Shown: positions 32,546 through 52,200 of the stretch, piece by piece | How positions within the stretch are numbered: the stretch's first letter is position 1 | Layout: each line of letters begins with the position of its first letter | From: Dendrocalamus latiflorus | Lineage: Eukaryota; Streptophyta; Magnoliopsida; Poales; Poaceae | Assembly: GCA_017311315.1 (NCBI GenBank) | Contig: CM029647.1 | Span: 8,885,077 to 8,949,076 of the forward strand | Direction of reading: 5' to 3' | Length of the DNA stretch: 64,000 nucleotides | Translations under genes and position numbers: made by a program | Notes under the pieces: model-generated | Seen by the model: the letters and a program-made list of their open reading frames with translations, nothing else | The model's database searches: none | Told to the model about the DNA's origin: nothing

Positions 32546-35500
32546 ATGGCTGTGGCGGCTCCCGGGCAGCTCAACCTTGACGAGTCCCCCTCGTGGGGCT
32601 CCCGCAGCGTCGACTGCTTCGAGAAGCTCGAGCAGATCGGCGAGGGCACATACGGGTAACCACCTCACTTGGACCCAGTTTGTACCTAAGCAATTTAGTG
32701 CTCGTCTAATGCGATTTTTCTCTCCGTGGCCGTCGTCAGGCAAGTCTACATGGCGAAGGAGACGGAAACGAACGAGATCGTCGCGCTCAAGAAGATCCGC
32801 ATGGACAACGAGCGCGAAGGCGTAAGTTTGGTCCTTTTTCCTCTTCTTTCTATCCCTATTTCGACCCCCCCCCCCCTCCCCCGCGTCGTGATGGTGCGAG
32901 TTTTTGGCGCAGTTCCCGATCACCGCCATACGCGAGATCAAGATCCTGAAGAAGCTGCACCACCAGAACGTTATCCAGCTCAAGGAGATCGTCACCTCCC
33001 CAGGTGGTTTAGTAAGGAGCACCACGAATTGGATTACATGTATATGCGTATTGTGTGTGTGTGTGTGTGTTCTTTGGACTAAAGGGAATTGGGATTTTTT
33101 GCAGGCCCAGAGCGAGATGAGCAAGGGAAGCCAAGTATGGCTTATTTTATTCAATTCTAGTGCTCTTGGTTTTTGTCAAGTTTGGGCACTTGTAAGTTGT
33201 TACATTTGACGTGTTGTTGTGTTGTTGAAATAGTCGAGGGTAACAAGTACAAGGGGAGCATTTACATGGTTTTTGAGTACATGGATCATGACCTGACTGG
33301 CCTTGCGGATAGGCCTGGGATGCGATTCACCGTGCCACAGATTAAGGTAGAACCACATATCTGTGTGAATTTACTGCTTTTCGTTGAGTGTTACGAGATT
33401 TTATCATTGATGGGATGATCTTGTGATGTGTCTTATTTTGGTCCAGTGTTACATGAGGCAGCTGCTTACAGGCCTGCACTATTGCCATGTCAATCAAGTG
33501 CTGCATCGAGATATTAAAGGTGTTGGGTGGGTTTTTTTTTGCTGCGACTTATGGTTTTTGGGTCTAGTGCGAAGGCTTGTGTGAGCGAACCGAATGCAGA
33601 TAAGCCGCTTTGAAACGGCGGCAAAGAAGTTGTCCCGTTTGTTTGCTTGAGAGAAGCCATAAGCCGAAAAGAATAAGGCTGTTGTCTTTAGACACCTCCG
33701 CTAATTTTTTTACTCCCTGTTCCCCTAGGCGGCCGCCTAGCCCACCTAGACGGCGCCCTCCTGCCTTGCCGATTTGGCCCGCCTAGACGGCCGCCTAGCC
33801 TGCCTAAGCGCTAGGTGCCGGTCTACCGTCCGACTAGGGCCTACCGCCTAGGATAACACTGTTTTTACTGTTGTGGCTTGTTGGCTGTTGTGGAGCTAAT
33901 ATGTTACATTTGATACTTCCCTTGTAGGATCTAACCTTTTGATAGACAATGAGGGTAACTTGAAGCTTGCTGATTTTGGCCTTGCAAGATCATTCTCAAG
34001 TGATCACAATGGAAACCTTACTAACCGTGTTATCACTTTGTGGTACAGGTATAGTTTTTTTCTCACGGGTTTGTTATCACGTTTATATTAGTTATGCAGG
34101 CTTGTCATTGTTTTGTTGGATTTGTGTATGCAGACCTCCAGAGTTGCTACTCGGAAGCACAAGGTATGGACCAGCTGTTGACATGTGGTCTGTGGGTTGT
34201 ATTTTTGCAGAGCTTCTCCATGGAAAGCCAATATTGCCTGGAAAGAATGAGGTATGCATTTTTTAGGTATTCAGGCATCAAGTGGATAACCTAAGCATTT
34301 ATTGTATTCGTGTATCACATTTTAGCTTTTTATTGATCCCTTAGTGCATTATTTTTTGTGCGCGAACAAGTTTACTTGATCCCCTCTCCTTTTCCTTCTT
34401 CCCCCTTGGAACTGCCAGTTATCATATGGTAGTAGTCTTTGATTAAATTTGTACAATGATTCCCGAATGCATTGATTACATGCACTGCACATCGGAATGT
34501 GCTTTAAGTTTTGCCTATTTGGTAGCCCCTCGCAGCCTCGCCTCAATCGCTTCCAGTTATAGCTTCTGGAATTACTTAACATGAGCAATATGCTTTGCAG
34601 CATTGATTTCGTGAATTAATCTAGTTAACAAGATGGGTATCCTTTGGGAACTCATGTTTATGCTTACATAAGTTATAGCTATAACCCCCTTCTGATGTTA
34701 TTCTATTACTGCAGCCGGAGCAGCTGAATAAAATTTTTGAGCTGTGTGGTACACCTGATGAGTTAATCTGGCCTGGTGTCACAAAAATGCCATGGTACAA
34801 CAATTTCAAGCCTGCCCGGCAATTGAAGAGACGAGTTAAAGAGGCCTTTAAGCAGTGAGTGCTATACTCGATGTTGTTTTCATTATGTAGCTTTAGTCTT
34901 GCCATTATTGTTCACCCTTTTAATACTTGCAGTTTTGATCGCCATGCGCTGGATCTATTAGAGAAGATGTTAACTTTGGATCCATCACAGGTATGCTACA
35001 TTTAAACAGTTGTGAATTTTGATACAAGCTGTTATTTGTGTGGATGATTAATCTTATTGTTCCTTCAGGCCTGTGTATTGTCAGCACTTTTCATTTGCAT
35101 TTGCTTTTCATTATTACATAAATTCACACTCTTTTTGGTTATCCAGAGGATATCAGCGAAAGATGCACTTGATGCGGAGTATTTCTGGACTGATCCCTTA
35201 CCATGTGATCCAAAAAGGTTAATATGATGGCTATGTTTGTCATACTGCCAAGTAGCTTCTTTTTAGCACCTTCCCTTTGGAACTGAATTGAAACATGAGC
35301 ATTAAATGTTTGCTAATACAGCTTGCCAAAGTATGAGGCGTCACATGAATTCCAGACCAAGAAAAAACGACAGCAGCAGAGGCAAGCAGAGGAAGCTGCA
35401 AAGCGCCAAAAACTGCAGCATCCTCCACCGCATTCCCGCTTGCCTCCGATCCAGCAGCCAGGCCAGCCACACCAAATCAGGCCCGGCCAGCCTATGCACA

Positions 35501-35865
35501 ACGCACCACCCGTGGCAGCTGGTCCGAGCCATCACTATGCAAAGCCCCGAGGACCAGGAGGCCCTAACAGGTACCCGCAGGGTGGGAACCAAGGAGGAGG
35601 TTACAATCCAAACCGCGGTGGGCAGGGTGGTGGCTACGGGAGTGGCCCCTATCCTCAACAAGGACGAGGACCTCCTCCCCCGTATCCCGGTGGTGGGATG
35701 GGTGGAGCGGGTGGTCCACGGGGTGGGGGTGGCAGTGGCTATGGAGTCGGCGGGCCAAATTATCCACAAGGCGGGCCATATGGTGCATCTGGTCCAGGCC
35801 GAGGCCCGAACTATCCACAAGGTGGTTCTCGCAATCAGCAGCAGTACGGCCCGAACTGGCAATAG
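32546..35865 (+). CDS. CDKC: Cyclin-dependent kinase C (CDK9-like, P-TEFb kinase)
   Basis: Twelve exons join in frame to 516 aa: 32546-32655, 32740-32821, 32913-33003, 33105-33134, 33234-33346, 33447-33519, 33928-34048, 34134-34251, 34715-34854, 34933-34990, 35147-35217 and 35322-35865. The kinase domain starts near residue 25 with the glycine loop (IGEGTYGQV), the ATP-binding lysine in VALKKI, and the cyclin-binding helix PITAIRE, which is diagnostic of plant CDKC and animal CDK9. The catalytic loop HRDIKGSNLL, DFGLAR, and the T-loop segment SDHNGNLTNRVITLWYRPPE follow. The C-terminal ~180 residues are a basic KKKRQQQRQ stretch and then Gly/Pro/Gln/Tyr-rich low complexity, as in rice CDKC. 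With cyclin T it phosphorylates the RNA polymerase II C-terminal domain to release elongation. No lesion was seen. Confidence 0.96.
33716..33852. repeat. Palindromic CCTAGGCGGCCGCCTAG repeats in CDKC intron 6
   Basis: Words of the form CCTAGGCGG/CCGCCTAGG recur in both orientations between 33726 and 33852, and the block begins and ends with inverted copies (CCCCTAGGCGG...CCGCCTAGG). It is probably a small MITE. The exon borders on either side are intact. Confidence 0.5.
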
Positions 35866-36088
35866 TATGGCAATGTCTTGATGAAATGCCCGTCCAGTTG
35901 GACTATATATTGAGATATCTTCTGCATTTCAGCTTTTCAAGCACTACTTTTTGAGACGTATCGTATAATATAATTCGGTCCATCTCTCGATTGTTTACGA
36001 CTCACTAGCTTTGTTGTATGAATGTATGATCACCGATGTCTGCCTGTACTCAGATTATGTACTTATTTCTGTAAGGATGTGACAAAGA

Positions 36089-36205
36089 CATGACAAATTT
36101 GCTATCAACTCCTTTTTTTCCTAGTAACATGACAAATTTGCTATCATCTCCTTTTTGTGCTAGTAACATGACAAATTTGCTACCATCTCCTTTTTGTGCT
36201 AGTAT
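36089..36205. repeat. Three 39-bp tandem repeats after CDKC
   Basis: Three copies of CATGACAAATTTGCTAyCAwCTCC followed by TTTTTGTGCTAGTAA start at 36089, 36128 and 36167. They lie between the 3' ends of the converging CDKC and cpFtsY genes. Confidence 0.9.
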
Positions 36206-36516
36206 TCTTTCATGAGATATCTGCAATTTGTGCCAGTATTCTTTCAGAACCACCTCACGCCACCATCGCTCGTTGAATTGCAAGAATTACATTACAACAG
36301 AAATACTTTCTTCTGCATGGACTTTGCAATAGGATGAGCGGAAGAACCGAGACAAGGGCTCAACAAAAATGTGATTGTTCTGCAATTTGCTTCTAATTTC
36401 TAGTATGTTAGCAAAATCTGTTACATGTAACAACAAAGTGAAAAGTAATAGGAGAGTCAAAAAAAACTTTTGACGATGTACAGGAGAAGCACGATTCTTT
36501 CTCCAAAAATCCAAAT

Positions 36517-42896
<6,380 letters not shown>

Positions 42897-42956
42897 TTTG
42901 GGCGCTGCGGATACTACCAGCGCGGCGATGGGTGGATAGCGCTGGCCCGGGCACAT

Positions 42957-44582
42957 GCCACCACCGCGCTACTCTTGTTTCCTGTTACTGTGTGTCTGAC
43001 GATTTTGCTGGGTTTTACCGATTTCCATTCCTGCAGAGCTTACTACCTAATGTTGTCCAGGTGCTGATACAGGGGTTGAAACTGGAGAAAATTGGTAAAT
43101 GCCATAGTTGTTTACCCACTTTCTCATAAGTTTACAAGCTTAAATATATACCACAGATATTGGTTAAGTGGTTTTCTATTGAAGCCAGGCGGCGCAATTG
43201 AACTACAGGCCGCATCCATCCAAGAGGGAAAGCAGAAAAAAACACAAAGGATCGTCAGCTAAAGATTCAACTTTCATGTTATGCCATTTAATAGCTTATA
43301 TACTCAAGTCAGATGCAGTCCAAAAGGTTCATGAATTGTTTACCTTTTGCCACCTCTGGGGCACGCCGAGGTGCCATGGGCTGCCGTCCCAATTAGCCAT
43401 CTCATTCGTCGGACTGCTAGCAGGTCAGACGGTTTCTAATAGTATCTCCTTTCCCACCACCGTTGCTACCATGCACACCCTTTTTTCGTTTAGATCATCT
43501 GCACGAGGTTTCATAGCCGTACCGTGTTGCATATGTCACATATTCATCGTCTACTTCCTCGCAAAAGGAAAAACATATTAACCAGCTACCACAAACATTT
43601 TTCAGTGGTAGAGCTATAGATGTATAACTTTACCTATTAGAGTTTAAATCCTGATACTTGCCTTTACTTTTTAGGCGTGTGCTAAAGAGAATGTACTCAC
43701 ATGTACATGTACGCATACTTATAATAAAAAAACAAAAAGGAAACTAGAGCCCCTCGATAAATGTAACACTTAAGGGTGAAAACGAATTGGATAATGTCCA
43801 AACCATATTCGTATTCATATTTGTAAATGAATACGAATATGAATCCAAATATTTTTCGAATACGAATTCGAATCGAATATAGTGTTAAGGTTCTTGTGGT
43901 TCGCCGTTTGGTTTACTTTGCTTGCGAGCCATGATGGTGGGCCTCCATGGTCGTGGAGCCCACAATTTCTGTTTATGTTATGGTTTGCGAAATATGAAGT
44001 TAGTTGTAGTTTGCTCCCAGTAGGTAATCATATAAAAAGAACAGGGAAGATGTTGCTAAAAGTTGAATTAGCAATGTTTTTGAATTGGTAAGGGTGTGAT
44101 GATAGCATCTTAGACCTTGTAGAGGGCCAGGGTGTTACACTGCAGCCGGAGGTCGTGCCTACCAAGGTGCAAGCCGGGTTGGCCAGGTTTTGAGTAGTAC
44201 TACTATACCAAGGCAAGGTCCTCGAAAATGACATGAATAAAGCTCGGTGGACGACTAGAGTTCTCGATCATGTTTCAATTCAAGACTTGTAAGAGATCAT
44301 AATAGTAGTCCTCATTTTTTAAGAAAAATAGTACATAATAAAGTTTGGAGTATGAAACCAGAAGATGAAATTTGCATCGTCAGAAACTGACGTTTCAAAA
44401 ATCATTAGTACTGCATGGTAATACAAAATTAGCCCCTAACTGCTTGTACTTGATTCTGGCTCTGCCCATGTGTATCCACCCTTGTTTCAGCCTCCAAATT
44501 TAGCACTTCTCTAATGGGCTTCCACATTTCTCCTGTGCAAAAGAAGTTAAATGCGTTCGATATATAAATCCCAGTCTTCAAT
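42957..44582. other. Intergenic stretch, no gene
   Basis: I see no supported gene. Around 43765-43890 is an AT-rich palindromic block (ATTCGTATTCATATT...AATACGAATATGAAT) following TAAGGGTGAAAACG, which resembles a hAT-type terminus. It is probably a truncated MITE without a matching second end. Confidence 0.4.
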
Positions 44583-44644
44583 TCAGATCGCTGTAGCCTC
44601 AACTCAGATCGCTGCAGCCTCAACTCAGATCGCTGCAGCTTCAA
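44583..44644. repeat. Three 21-bp tandem repeats
   Basis: Three copies of TCAGATCGCTGCAGCCTCAAC start at 44583, 44604 and 44625, with one or two changes each. They lie just before the GH9 pseudogene. Confidence 0.9.
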
Positions 44645-44717
44645 TCAGGAAAGAGGAACACACAGGGGCACCAAACATGAGATTGGTAATTTAAGTTCGT
44701 GCCTCGTGTTCCTGATA

Positions 44718-46780
44718 GGTCTCGCTGTTGCTGGCGGTGCGTCCGGCACGCCGGATTACCGTGGCGCGCTCGCCAAGTCGTTCGTTTTCTTTGAGGGGCA
44801 GTGGTCCGGCAAGCCCCCGCCGTGACATGACTTGCAGTGCCGCGCCGACTCCGGTCTCAACGACGGCTCGCCGGAGTAGGTACGTGACTATGCGTATGCC
44901 TGTTGTTTGCTTACATGCATGTTGTTAGAAAAAGACAAGTCGAAATCCTTAAGTCTCCAATGGTGTGCACATGCATTTCAGGTCGACCTGACTGGGGGCT
45001 ACTACGATGCTGGGGACAACGTCAAGTTTGGGCTTCCCATGGCCTTCACCACCACCATGCTCGCGTGGAGCGTCGTCGAGTTCGGCAAGCGGATGCCCGC
45101 CGGCCAGCTCGACGCTGCCCGGCAGGCCGTGCGCTCAAGGCCTCCGTCAATTTTCCCCAAGCCCTCTATGTCCAGGTCACACACGTTATTGCACGTTACA
45201 ACCTGAACATACTGATTCTACGGTATTTTTAAGGCTGCAGCATCTGGTCATTTCGAATGCAAAGTCTAAAGTAAGAACCGAGTACAATGTTGCTTAAATG
45301 CGTAAATTAAACTGCAGGTAGGCAACCCAACGATGAGCACAGTGGCGGATCTAGGAAAATTTTTTGGAGGGGCTGAAGTACCTTCAGCTCGACCTCAGCC
45401 CCTTCTACATTATACATCCATGGCTAAAAATTTAGAGGGGGGCTCCAAGGGTCCAGTAGCAGTAGGGGGGCTCGAGCCCCCCCCGCCCCACTGCTAGATC
45501 CGCCCCTGGATGAGCACTACTTCTGGGAGCGCGCGGAGGTGCAGACGGCAACGAAGCCGGTGTACAAGGTCACGCTGTCCAACTCGGGAGCGGACGCTGC
45601 TGGGGAGACCGTCGCGGCCGCGTGCAACGTGTTCAGGCGCGTCGACAGGGCGTACTCGAGGCAGCTGATGGAGATGGCTTCAACTTCGCTGGTGGAAAGT
45701 AATCTAGACTTGTCAAATAATAGGATGTTAAGTTATTGATATAATTGGCATCGAATCAAATTTGTTAATTTGTTTTCTTTATTAGACTTTATATGTTTAG
45801 TTATTGGCTTAATTAGCAAGTGGATTAGGTAGTCCTTCGAAGGACGTATAATTATATGCATTTGATAAGAGAACAGAGAAAAGACAGAAAAGATGTCAAG
45901 TTAGGATCGATATACGGCTCTTCTGCATAAAGTCGATCAGGATGAACTGGCATGGCTGTACCAGGGCACTCGCAACTCTTCGTATCTGGACTACGCCAAG
46001 TCCCTCGGACTCGAAAAATTCTAATATGCAACGGTGATACAAATGAGTTGGTGTAACAAGCCAATAGTATGGTGACACATGACAATATGTACTGTAGCAG
46101 TCATTAAAAATAATATTTTCTCATAGCTACAGTGACATAAATACTGTAGCATCTATTTAAAAATAATATTACCGTACATCTACAGTGCATAAATACTGTA
46201 GTACTAATACAGTATTTTTGCCCACATGACGGCCTCGGATTGGCTTGTGACACGAATATATCTGTGCATCCGGGACACAGTAAAATCTCTCGACTCAACG
46301 GTGAGTGCGACACCTTCAGCTGGGACAACAAGTACCCCGGCGCACGCGTCCTGCTTGCTAAGGTAACAATTTTATCTTGCTACTAAAATGGTGGGGAAAA
46401 ACAAAAGATCAACAAATCAAAACTCCGAGTGTCTGACATGAATGAAGTTGCATGTAGGATTTACCTGTTGGGGGAGGAACGAGAACGCGTCCGAGTTCCA
46501 GGAGCAGGCAGACAGGTTCGTATGTAGCATGGTGCCGACCTCGCCGTCGTTGAGCGTCACCGGGAGGGCTCTTGTACGAGTCGGAAGGGAGCAACCTGCA
46601 GTACGTGACCTCCACCTCCTTCCTGCTCTCGGCCTACGCCAAGTACCTCAGGGCCTCCAAGAAGGCGGCCGTCCAGTGCGGCGGCGTGGCCGTCACCCCC
46701 AGAACCTCGTCAAGCAGCAGGTGCACAAAGAAAACGAATTCTTCCTCTACGCCATGCTCAAAGAAACCAATAGTGTTTGA
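44718..46780 (+). pseudogene. GH9 endo-1,4-beta-glucanase, decayed
   Basis: Successive pieces in family order are visible. GTPDYRGALAKSFVFFEGQW is followed by an in-frame TGA, then HDLQCRADSGLNDGSPE. Next comes the family signature VDLTGGYYDAGDNVKFGLPM with FTTTMLAWSVVEFGKRMP (about 44983-45099). After a large loss come DEHYFWERAEVQTATKPVYK (45510 onward), RVDRAYSRQLMEMA, then NSSYLDYAKSLGLEKF, GECDTFSWDNKYPGARVLLA, and MYESEGSNLQYVTSTSFLLS with AYAKYLRASKKAAVQCGG. The catalytic C-terminal part is absent, frames change several times, and a 169-bp hAT MITE splits the codons before DEHYFWER. GH9 enzymes hydrolyse cell-wall beta-1,4-glucan. This copy cannot encode one. Confidence 0.92.
45340..45508. 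mobile_element. hAT MITE inside the GH9 pseudogene
   Basis: The element runs CAGTGGCGGATCTAG to CTAGATCCGCCCCTG with inverted termini (one mismatch in 15), flanked by GATGAGCA on both sides (45332-45339 and 45509-45516). The GH9 codons for DEHYFW resume directly in the second copy of this duplication. Its termini match the right end of the element at 2325-3509. Confidence 0.93.
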
Positions 46781-46989
46781 AGTTGGAGATCTTCTCGCCG
46801 TTTCGGACCGTATACCTTTTCCGTTTTGTGGAACTGGGATGGAAAGCCATCGTGATTCAAACAGTACCAATGCCCTGATACGGATTATGGAGCATCGTGT
46901 GAAACGAGATTGATTGATCACATGGTACAATTGTGCCTGCTGTGTGTTTCGTTTTGGTTAAGGGCAATGGGATACCCTCTAGTGGCATT

Positions 46990-48011
46990 ATTGAATAGCC
47001 TTGGTCCTTTTTAAAGAGCCTGTGCTTTTCGGCTGCGGCTTATGGTTTTTGGCTAAAATTTTTAAATTTTGGTTGTTTACGGTACAGATTACGGAGAGAC
47101 AGATACACACTTACGATTTTGGCTGGTACGGATGTTGGGTTTTTAACGTGTAGATCGCTTAACTTGTAGACCCCGTCTTGAAAAAATACTCCGTTTGAAA
47201 GTTGAGTTTTGGTTCGGTCCATGTAGAGGTGTGGGAGGTGCTAACACCCCCAACAAATCTAACCATCCATCAATTAGGGGCACTATCATCATTTAACTTC
47301 TTCTCTGATGTAGGGACTGAGTCAACCGTGAGGTGCACGACTCCATGCCGTAAAAAGTGGTTGCAGCAAAAAAAAAACCGATCAATCGAACTCATCATTA
47401 TCGGTCATCACGTCTGGGAGACAACGGCAGCAGAAATCTTGGATGGAGACGAGTTTTGAGAAATAATTCTTTAATTTCAGAATTTGAATTTTTAGACCTG
47501 CAAATTGGATGGAGACGATTTTATATTGTTTCAGTTTCAATTCTTGGTTTTGAATATCAGGATCCCAATTTTTAAATCTGAATTTAAGACTTCCAAGGGA
47601 ATTTGGATTTTCTTAATTTTAAAATTTTCAATTTTGGTTCTTGATTTCAAGGTTTGGATTTTTATTAATCGAGCTTTTGGCAAGAAACCAACTTAAGAAA
47701 TTTGAATAGCGCCAAAAATTTTGAGATACACTAGAAAAACGATTTAAAGATTTTATAATTTTCATAATTACAATAGTTCCTCTTTTGGGATGTTACATGC
47801 GAGTTCTTCGGCAAAATTACTTTTTTGCCTACTTCGCTAGCACCACCTCTTCACACCGCTCCGTGGCACCAGAGGTGCCAAGATCACGACAACCGTTGGA
47901 TGGGCAACATTTAACGGCTGAGAGCAACCCAATGTACTGAACTTGTACTCAAGAAGGTACTATAGCAAAAGCCAAAAGCCGCTAGCTTGTGAGATAAAGA
48001 ACAGGCCCTTT
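46990..48011. mobile_element. Larger relative of the MITE in the CRM gene
   Basis: The left part (about 47015-47215) is the reverse-oriented counterpart of the MITE at 58961-59203. They share GTTTACGGTACAGATTAC, GGAGAGACAGATAC, TACGATTTTGGCTGGTAC and TACTCCGTTTGAAAGTT. The right end (CAAAAGCCGCTAGC...AAGAACAGGCCC) is the inverted counterpart of the left end (GCCTGTGCTTTTCGGCTGCGGC). The ~700-bp interior is AT-rich without coding potential. No target duplication was fixed, so the boundaries are approximate. Confidence 0.5.
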
Positions 48012-48462
48012 GCATGTTGATTTGGCTTCTGTCTGTGCTTTGGGTGTAATCATAGTTAGTCGTTTCGTGTTCTTTTCGTCCCGCCTGCTGTAACTAATTT
48101 TGGACCATCTCTAAATTTTGTAAAAGCAAAACTTACGGTGGTAAGGTATAGAGAGGCATTTCACATTTCATTTTGTGACTTTGAGTCTGTCATTGAAGAT
48201 AATAAGGAATTATTACTTTCATTCTTCTCGCAGGTGAATAGTGATTTTTAGAAATAGATGTCACTGGATTACTAAAATTTGCAATGCACTGGAATGTAAC
48301 AGTGGGCTATGGCAACCCGTGTCCTGTCACGCCAAAATCTGAGGAAGTTGGCTTCTTCTCTCCTCAATCTATCCCAGAGGACGCTGATTTCACCTTCCCC
48401 TTCAACTCGCATGTAGTAAAAACCGTTTTGTTGATTATTATGTCTTTCTCCTCAGTTATATT
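48012..48462. other. Unassigned stretch with a possible exon
   Basis: Between 48284 and 48418 the sequence has exon-like composition (MHWNVTVGYGNPCPVTPKSE and on to DFTFPFNSH), next to a GTAGTAAAA. It has no recognised homology and is cut off from any partner exon by Copia-2. The evidence is insufficient for a gene call. Confidence 0.3.
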
Positions 48463-48696
48463 TGTTGAGAAACCGTCGCTGGCGACCAGTCCGAGCGATT
48501 CCTCTGTTTAGAAGAAGAACGAATCAATCACAGAAGAATAGATTGAACACACAGAGAGATAGATAGAACTCCCGGTCTTTCTTTATTGCTTTTCTTTCAT
48601 GCGTACATAATGAGGGGGTCTAGGTCCCTATTTATAGTCTACGGTGAGGTGCCCAATTAGATCAGGACTCTTGGATAGAGTCCAAGTTTCCTAACA
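48463..48696 (-). repeat. Copia-2 3' LTR
   Basis: Left copy, 234 bp. A TATA-like CTATAAATAGGG lies on the minus strand at about 48633-48644. Confidence 0.93.
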
Positions 48697-49239
48697 CTCC
48701 CCCTTGGGCACTCACCCAACATGCTCATGCCTCGTCAAAACTCCATAAAAACCCAGTGGGAAAAATTTGGAGAAAGAGTACATGATACATGTGATGCTGC
48801 GATGCACGAATTGCCTCATTAAAAACCTTGGTCGAGAAACTTCATGGAAAACTCGTCAAGGGAAAAAGAGTACAATTCACCCAAATTCATTTGGTCAGCA
48901 AGACTTTATTTTTGGGTACTTAATCTTCATGATCAAGATTTAATAACGGGCTTGAGAGAATTCTCCCCCTGAATTCTGCACTTTTCTAAGTCTCATCATT
49001 TCAATCCCTCACACGCACCTTTCAAAGCTAGATGCGAGGAGTGACTTAGTGAACAAGTCTTAGTGTGCAGTACTCTAATCTTGTCCATCTTTGCAATTCA
49101 TGAGCATAGAGGAACTTGGGGTTGAAATGCTTACATAGCCCGTCTGCATTTGTGCAACGCAAGCTGCATTATCTTCTTGGATAATTGTGGGGGTTTGCAC
49201 AATGTTCATTCCACATGATTGCTGGATGTGGTGATCCGT

Positions 49240-52200
49240 TCAGCGGAACCAAGCGCACTCTCGTGCGACTTCATACAGTGCTATAATTTCTGAGTGGTTC
49301 GTCGAAGTAGCTACCAGGCTTTGCTTAGACGATTTCAATGAAATTGCAGTTCCACCACACAGGAATACATAGCCTGTTTGTGACTTAGCGGTATGCGGGT
49401 CTGACAAATACCCAGCATCTGCATAGCCAATCAAGTCCAGATCTTGATTCTTTCTGTAAAACAATCCAAGGTCCTTGCTTCCTTGGAGGTATCGAAAGAT
49501 GTCCTTTATGCCCTGTCAATGCCTTTTGGTGGGCTCTGCACTGTACCTTGCTAAGAGGTTCACGGCAAATGCAATGTCCGGTCTAGTGCAGTTTGCTAAG
49601 TACATGAGTGCTCCCACTGCACTCAAGTATGGGAATTCCGGTCCCAGAACTTCCTCCCCCTCTTCCCTTGGTCGGAAAGGATCTTTTTCTTGCTGTAAAG
49701 ACCTACCGATCATCGGTACTTTCGAGGGAAATACCTTCTCAAAGCCAAACCTTTCAAGCACCTTCTGGGTGTAGGTCGACTGATGTACCAAGACTCCTTC
49801 AGGGACATGCTCAAGCTGCAGGCCTAAGCAAAACTTGGTCTTGCCCAAATCTTTCATTTCAAATTCTGACTCCAAGTAGGAGCTTGCTTCTTTTATGTCT
49901 TCGGCTGTCCCGATGATATTCAGATCATCTACATACACAGAGATTATACAGAATCCATTCTGGGATCGCCGTATAAATACACAAGGACAGTCTTCATTGT
50001 TCGTGTAGCCTTTCTTGCAGAGAAAGTCGCTCAAGCGATTATACCACATTCTTCCAGATTGTTTCAGTCCATACAGTGACTTTCTGAGTTTCACACTGTA
50101 CAGATTTCTATTTGCTCTGTCTTGGTTTGGGAGAGGAATTCCTTCAAGGACTTTCATGTAAATCTCCGAATCCAAGTTACCGTAAAGGTATGCAGTCACA
50201 ACATCCATCAATTTCATTTCTAAATTCAAGTTCACTGCCATTGAGATCAAGTATCTAAAGGTAATTCCACTCATGACTGGGGAGTAGGTTTCTTCATAAT
50301 CAACTCCAGGACGTTGAGTGAAACCTTGGATACCAGCCTTGCTTTGTATCTCACTACTTCATTTCTTTCATTTCTCTTTCGAACAAATACCCACTTGTGC
50401 CCAACGGGGTGTATGTGGGGAGGTGTGCGGCATACGGGCCCAAACACCTCTCTTTTATTCAGAGATAGCAATTCAGTTGCTATTGCCTTCTTCCAATCTT
50501 CCCAATCTGATCTTTTCTTACATTCAGCGAGCGATGCAGGCTCGGGATCAAGATCGATGATGGTGGCAATTTTCTTTGCGAAGTAGATATCGATATTAGC
50601 TGTTGTCCTATTCAGGGACTCTCCCGTGTGCACATAATTTATAGCTATTTCTTCATGAGTTGCTTCTTCTGGAGCTTCACCTTGCGCATCGCTTCTTTCA
50701 ATTGCGGTGGCAAGTCCCTTTAGTTTTTCGGCTCCGATGTGTGCGCACACATCCATACCGATGGGGATATTCAGATCCGGTATGCCCTTTTCGGAAGGTG
50801 TCATACTTGTGCCAGGTCTCAACTGACTCTCCTTCTCATTCTGGGGGACTTCAATGATCGGCTGTGATAAATCTCTCTTATCCTTCTTCACCAGGCGTCT
50901 CCGGTTACTAAGGATTCGAGGAACCGGAGTTCTCGTCCTCTTTTTTATTTTTCTGAGGCCTCTGGACGAGATTAGGGATACCTTCAATTTTCTTTGGTAT
51001 TTCAACCCTCTCCGGTGCAGTGCGTGCAGGCACATGCGACTTAGTCACGCTCTTCAAATCACTAAAGTGATCAGGCAGTTGATTTGCTAATGCTTGCAAA
51101 TCTATTGTCTTCTAGACTTTTCTTGTCTTCTGGACTTCTCTATTCGCTTCACTAGTACGCGGGTCACCTGCATGGATTACCGTGGCTTGCCACATAATTT
51201 CCCGACATTCTTCATCAAAGGGTTGATTTCCTCCCCCTAATGTTGGGAAATTTTCGGTAGTGACCCTTGCGCTAATTACATAGGTGAATGGATGTTGTAG
51301 GCCAAAGGTCTAAGGTTGATGAGATTCGTTGCATGCAGGGCTGCATGTCCCCAACATGTAGCTGCTAGATTTCAATTATGCAAAAGGGGTCGGGCAATAA
51401 ATTTAATTCTCTTAATTAAAGCCTCTGCCAAACCGTTCTGGGTATGGACATGCAGTACCGAATGCTCAACTGCAATTCCCATCGCCATGCAATAATCATC
51501 AAATGCCTTCGAAGTAAATTCTCCGGCGTTGTCCATTCTGATGGACTTGATATGATGATCTGGAAACACATTTCTGATGCGAATGATCTGCGAGATCAAT
51601 TTTGCAAAGCCGTGGTTTCTTGTGGACAACAAAACCCACATATGACAACTTCGAGGAAGCGTCAATGAGCACCATAAAATTCTTAAATGACCCTAAGATG
51701 GGCTGAATGGGACCGCAAATGTCTCCCTGGATACGTTTCAGGAATGCAGGGACTTCATCCTTCACTTTCAGAGTGTAGGGTCTAGTAATTAGTTTCCCGG
51801 TGGCACATGCAGGGCACACAAAATCTTCATGATTCGGGAAATTCTTCACATTAATATTATGCCCATGCGAGTTATTATGTTTCTCATCATCCTAAGACTT
51901 GGGTGGCCTAATCTGTCATGCCGGAGACAGAAGTGTTCAGAGCTTCTAAACACTGTCTTCAGAACAGTGTACGCTGCAGGCGCTTTAATGTTGGTATAAT
52001 ATAGCCCATTTTCTAGTGAAGGAAATTTTTCTAGTACCCTTTTGCGCTTCGTAATGGGCAGGTATTCCTTACCGTACTCTTCTTTAGTCTCAACGCAGAA
52101 ACTATTTGCGCGGATATTCTTAAAACTTAGGAGAGTTCTAGTCGATTCTGGGTACAATGAGGCTTCTACAATGACCAAAGTTGTGCCCATGTGGCTCTTC

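Noticed and set aside
42897..42956. An upstream in-frame ATG that would add 20 residues to cpFtsY.
   Set aside because: The second Met starts a typical transit peptide and gives a length close to the family. The extra residues do not look like one. A longer 5' form cannot be excluded.
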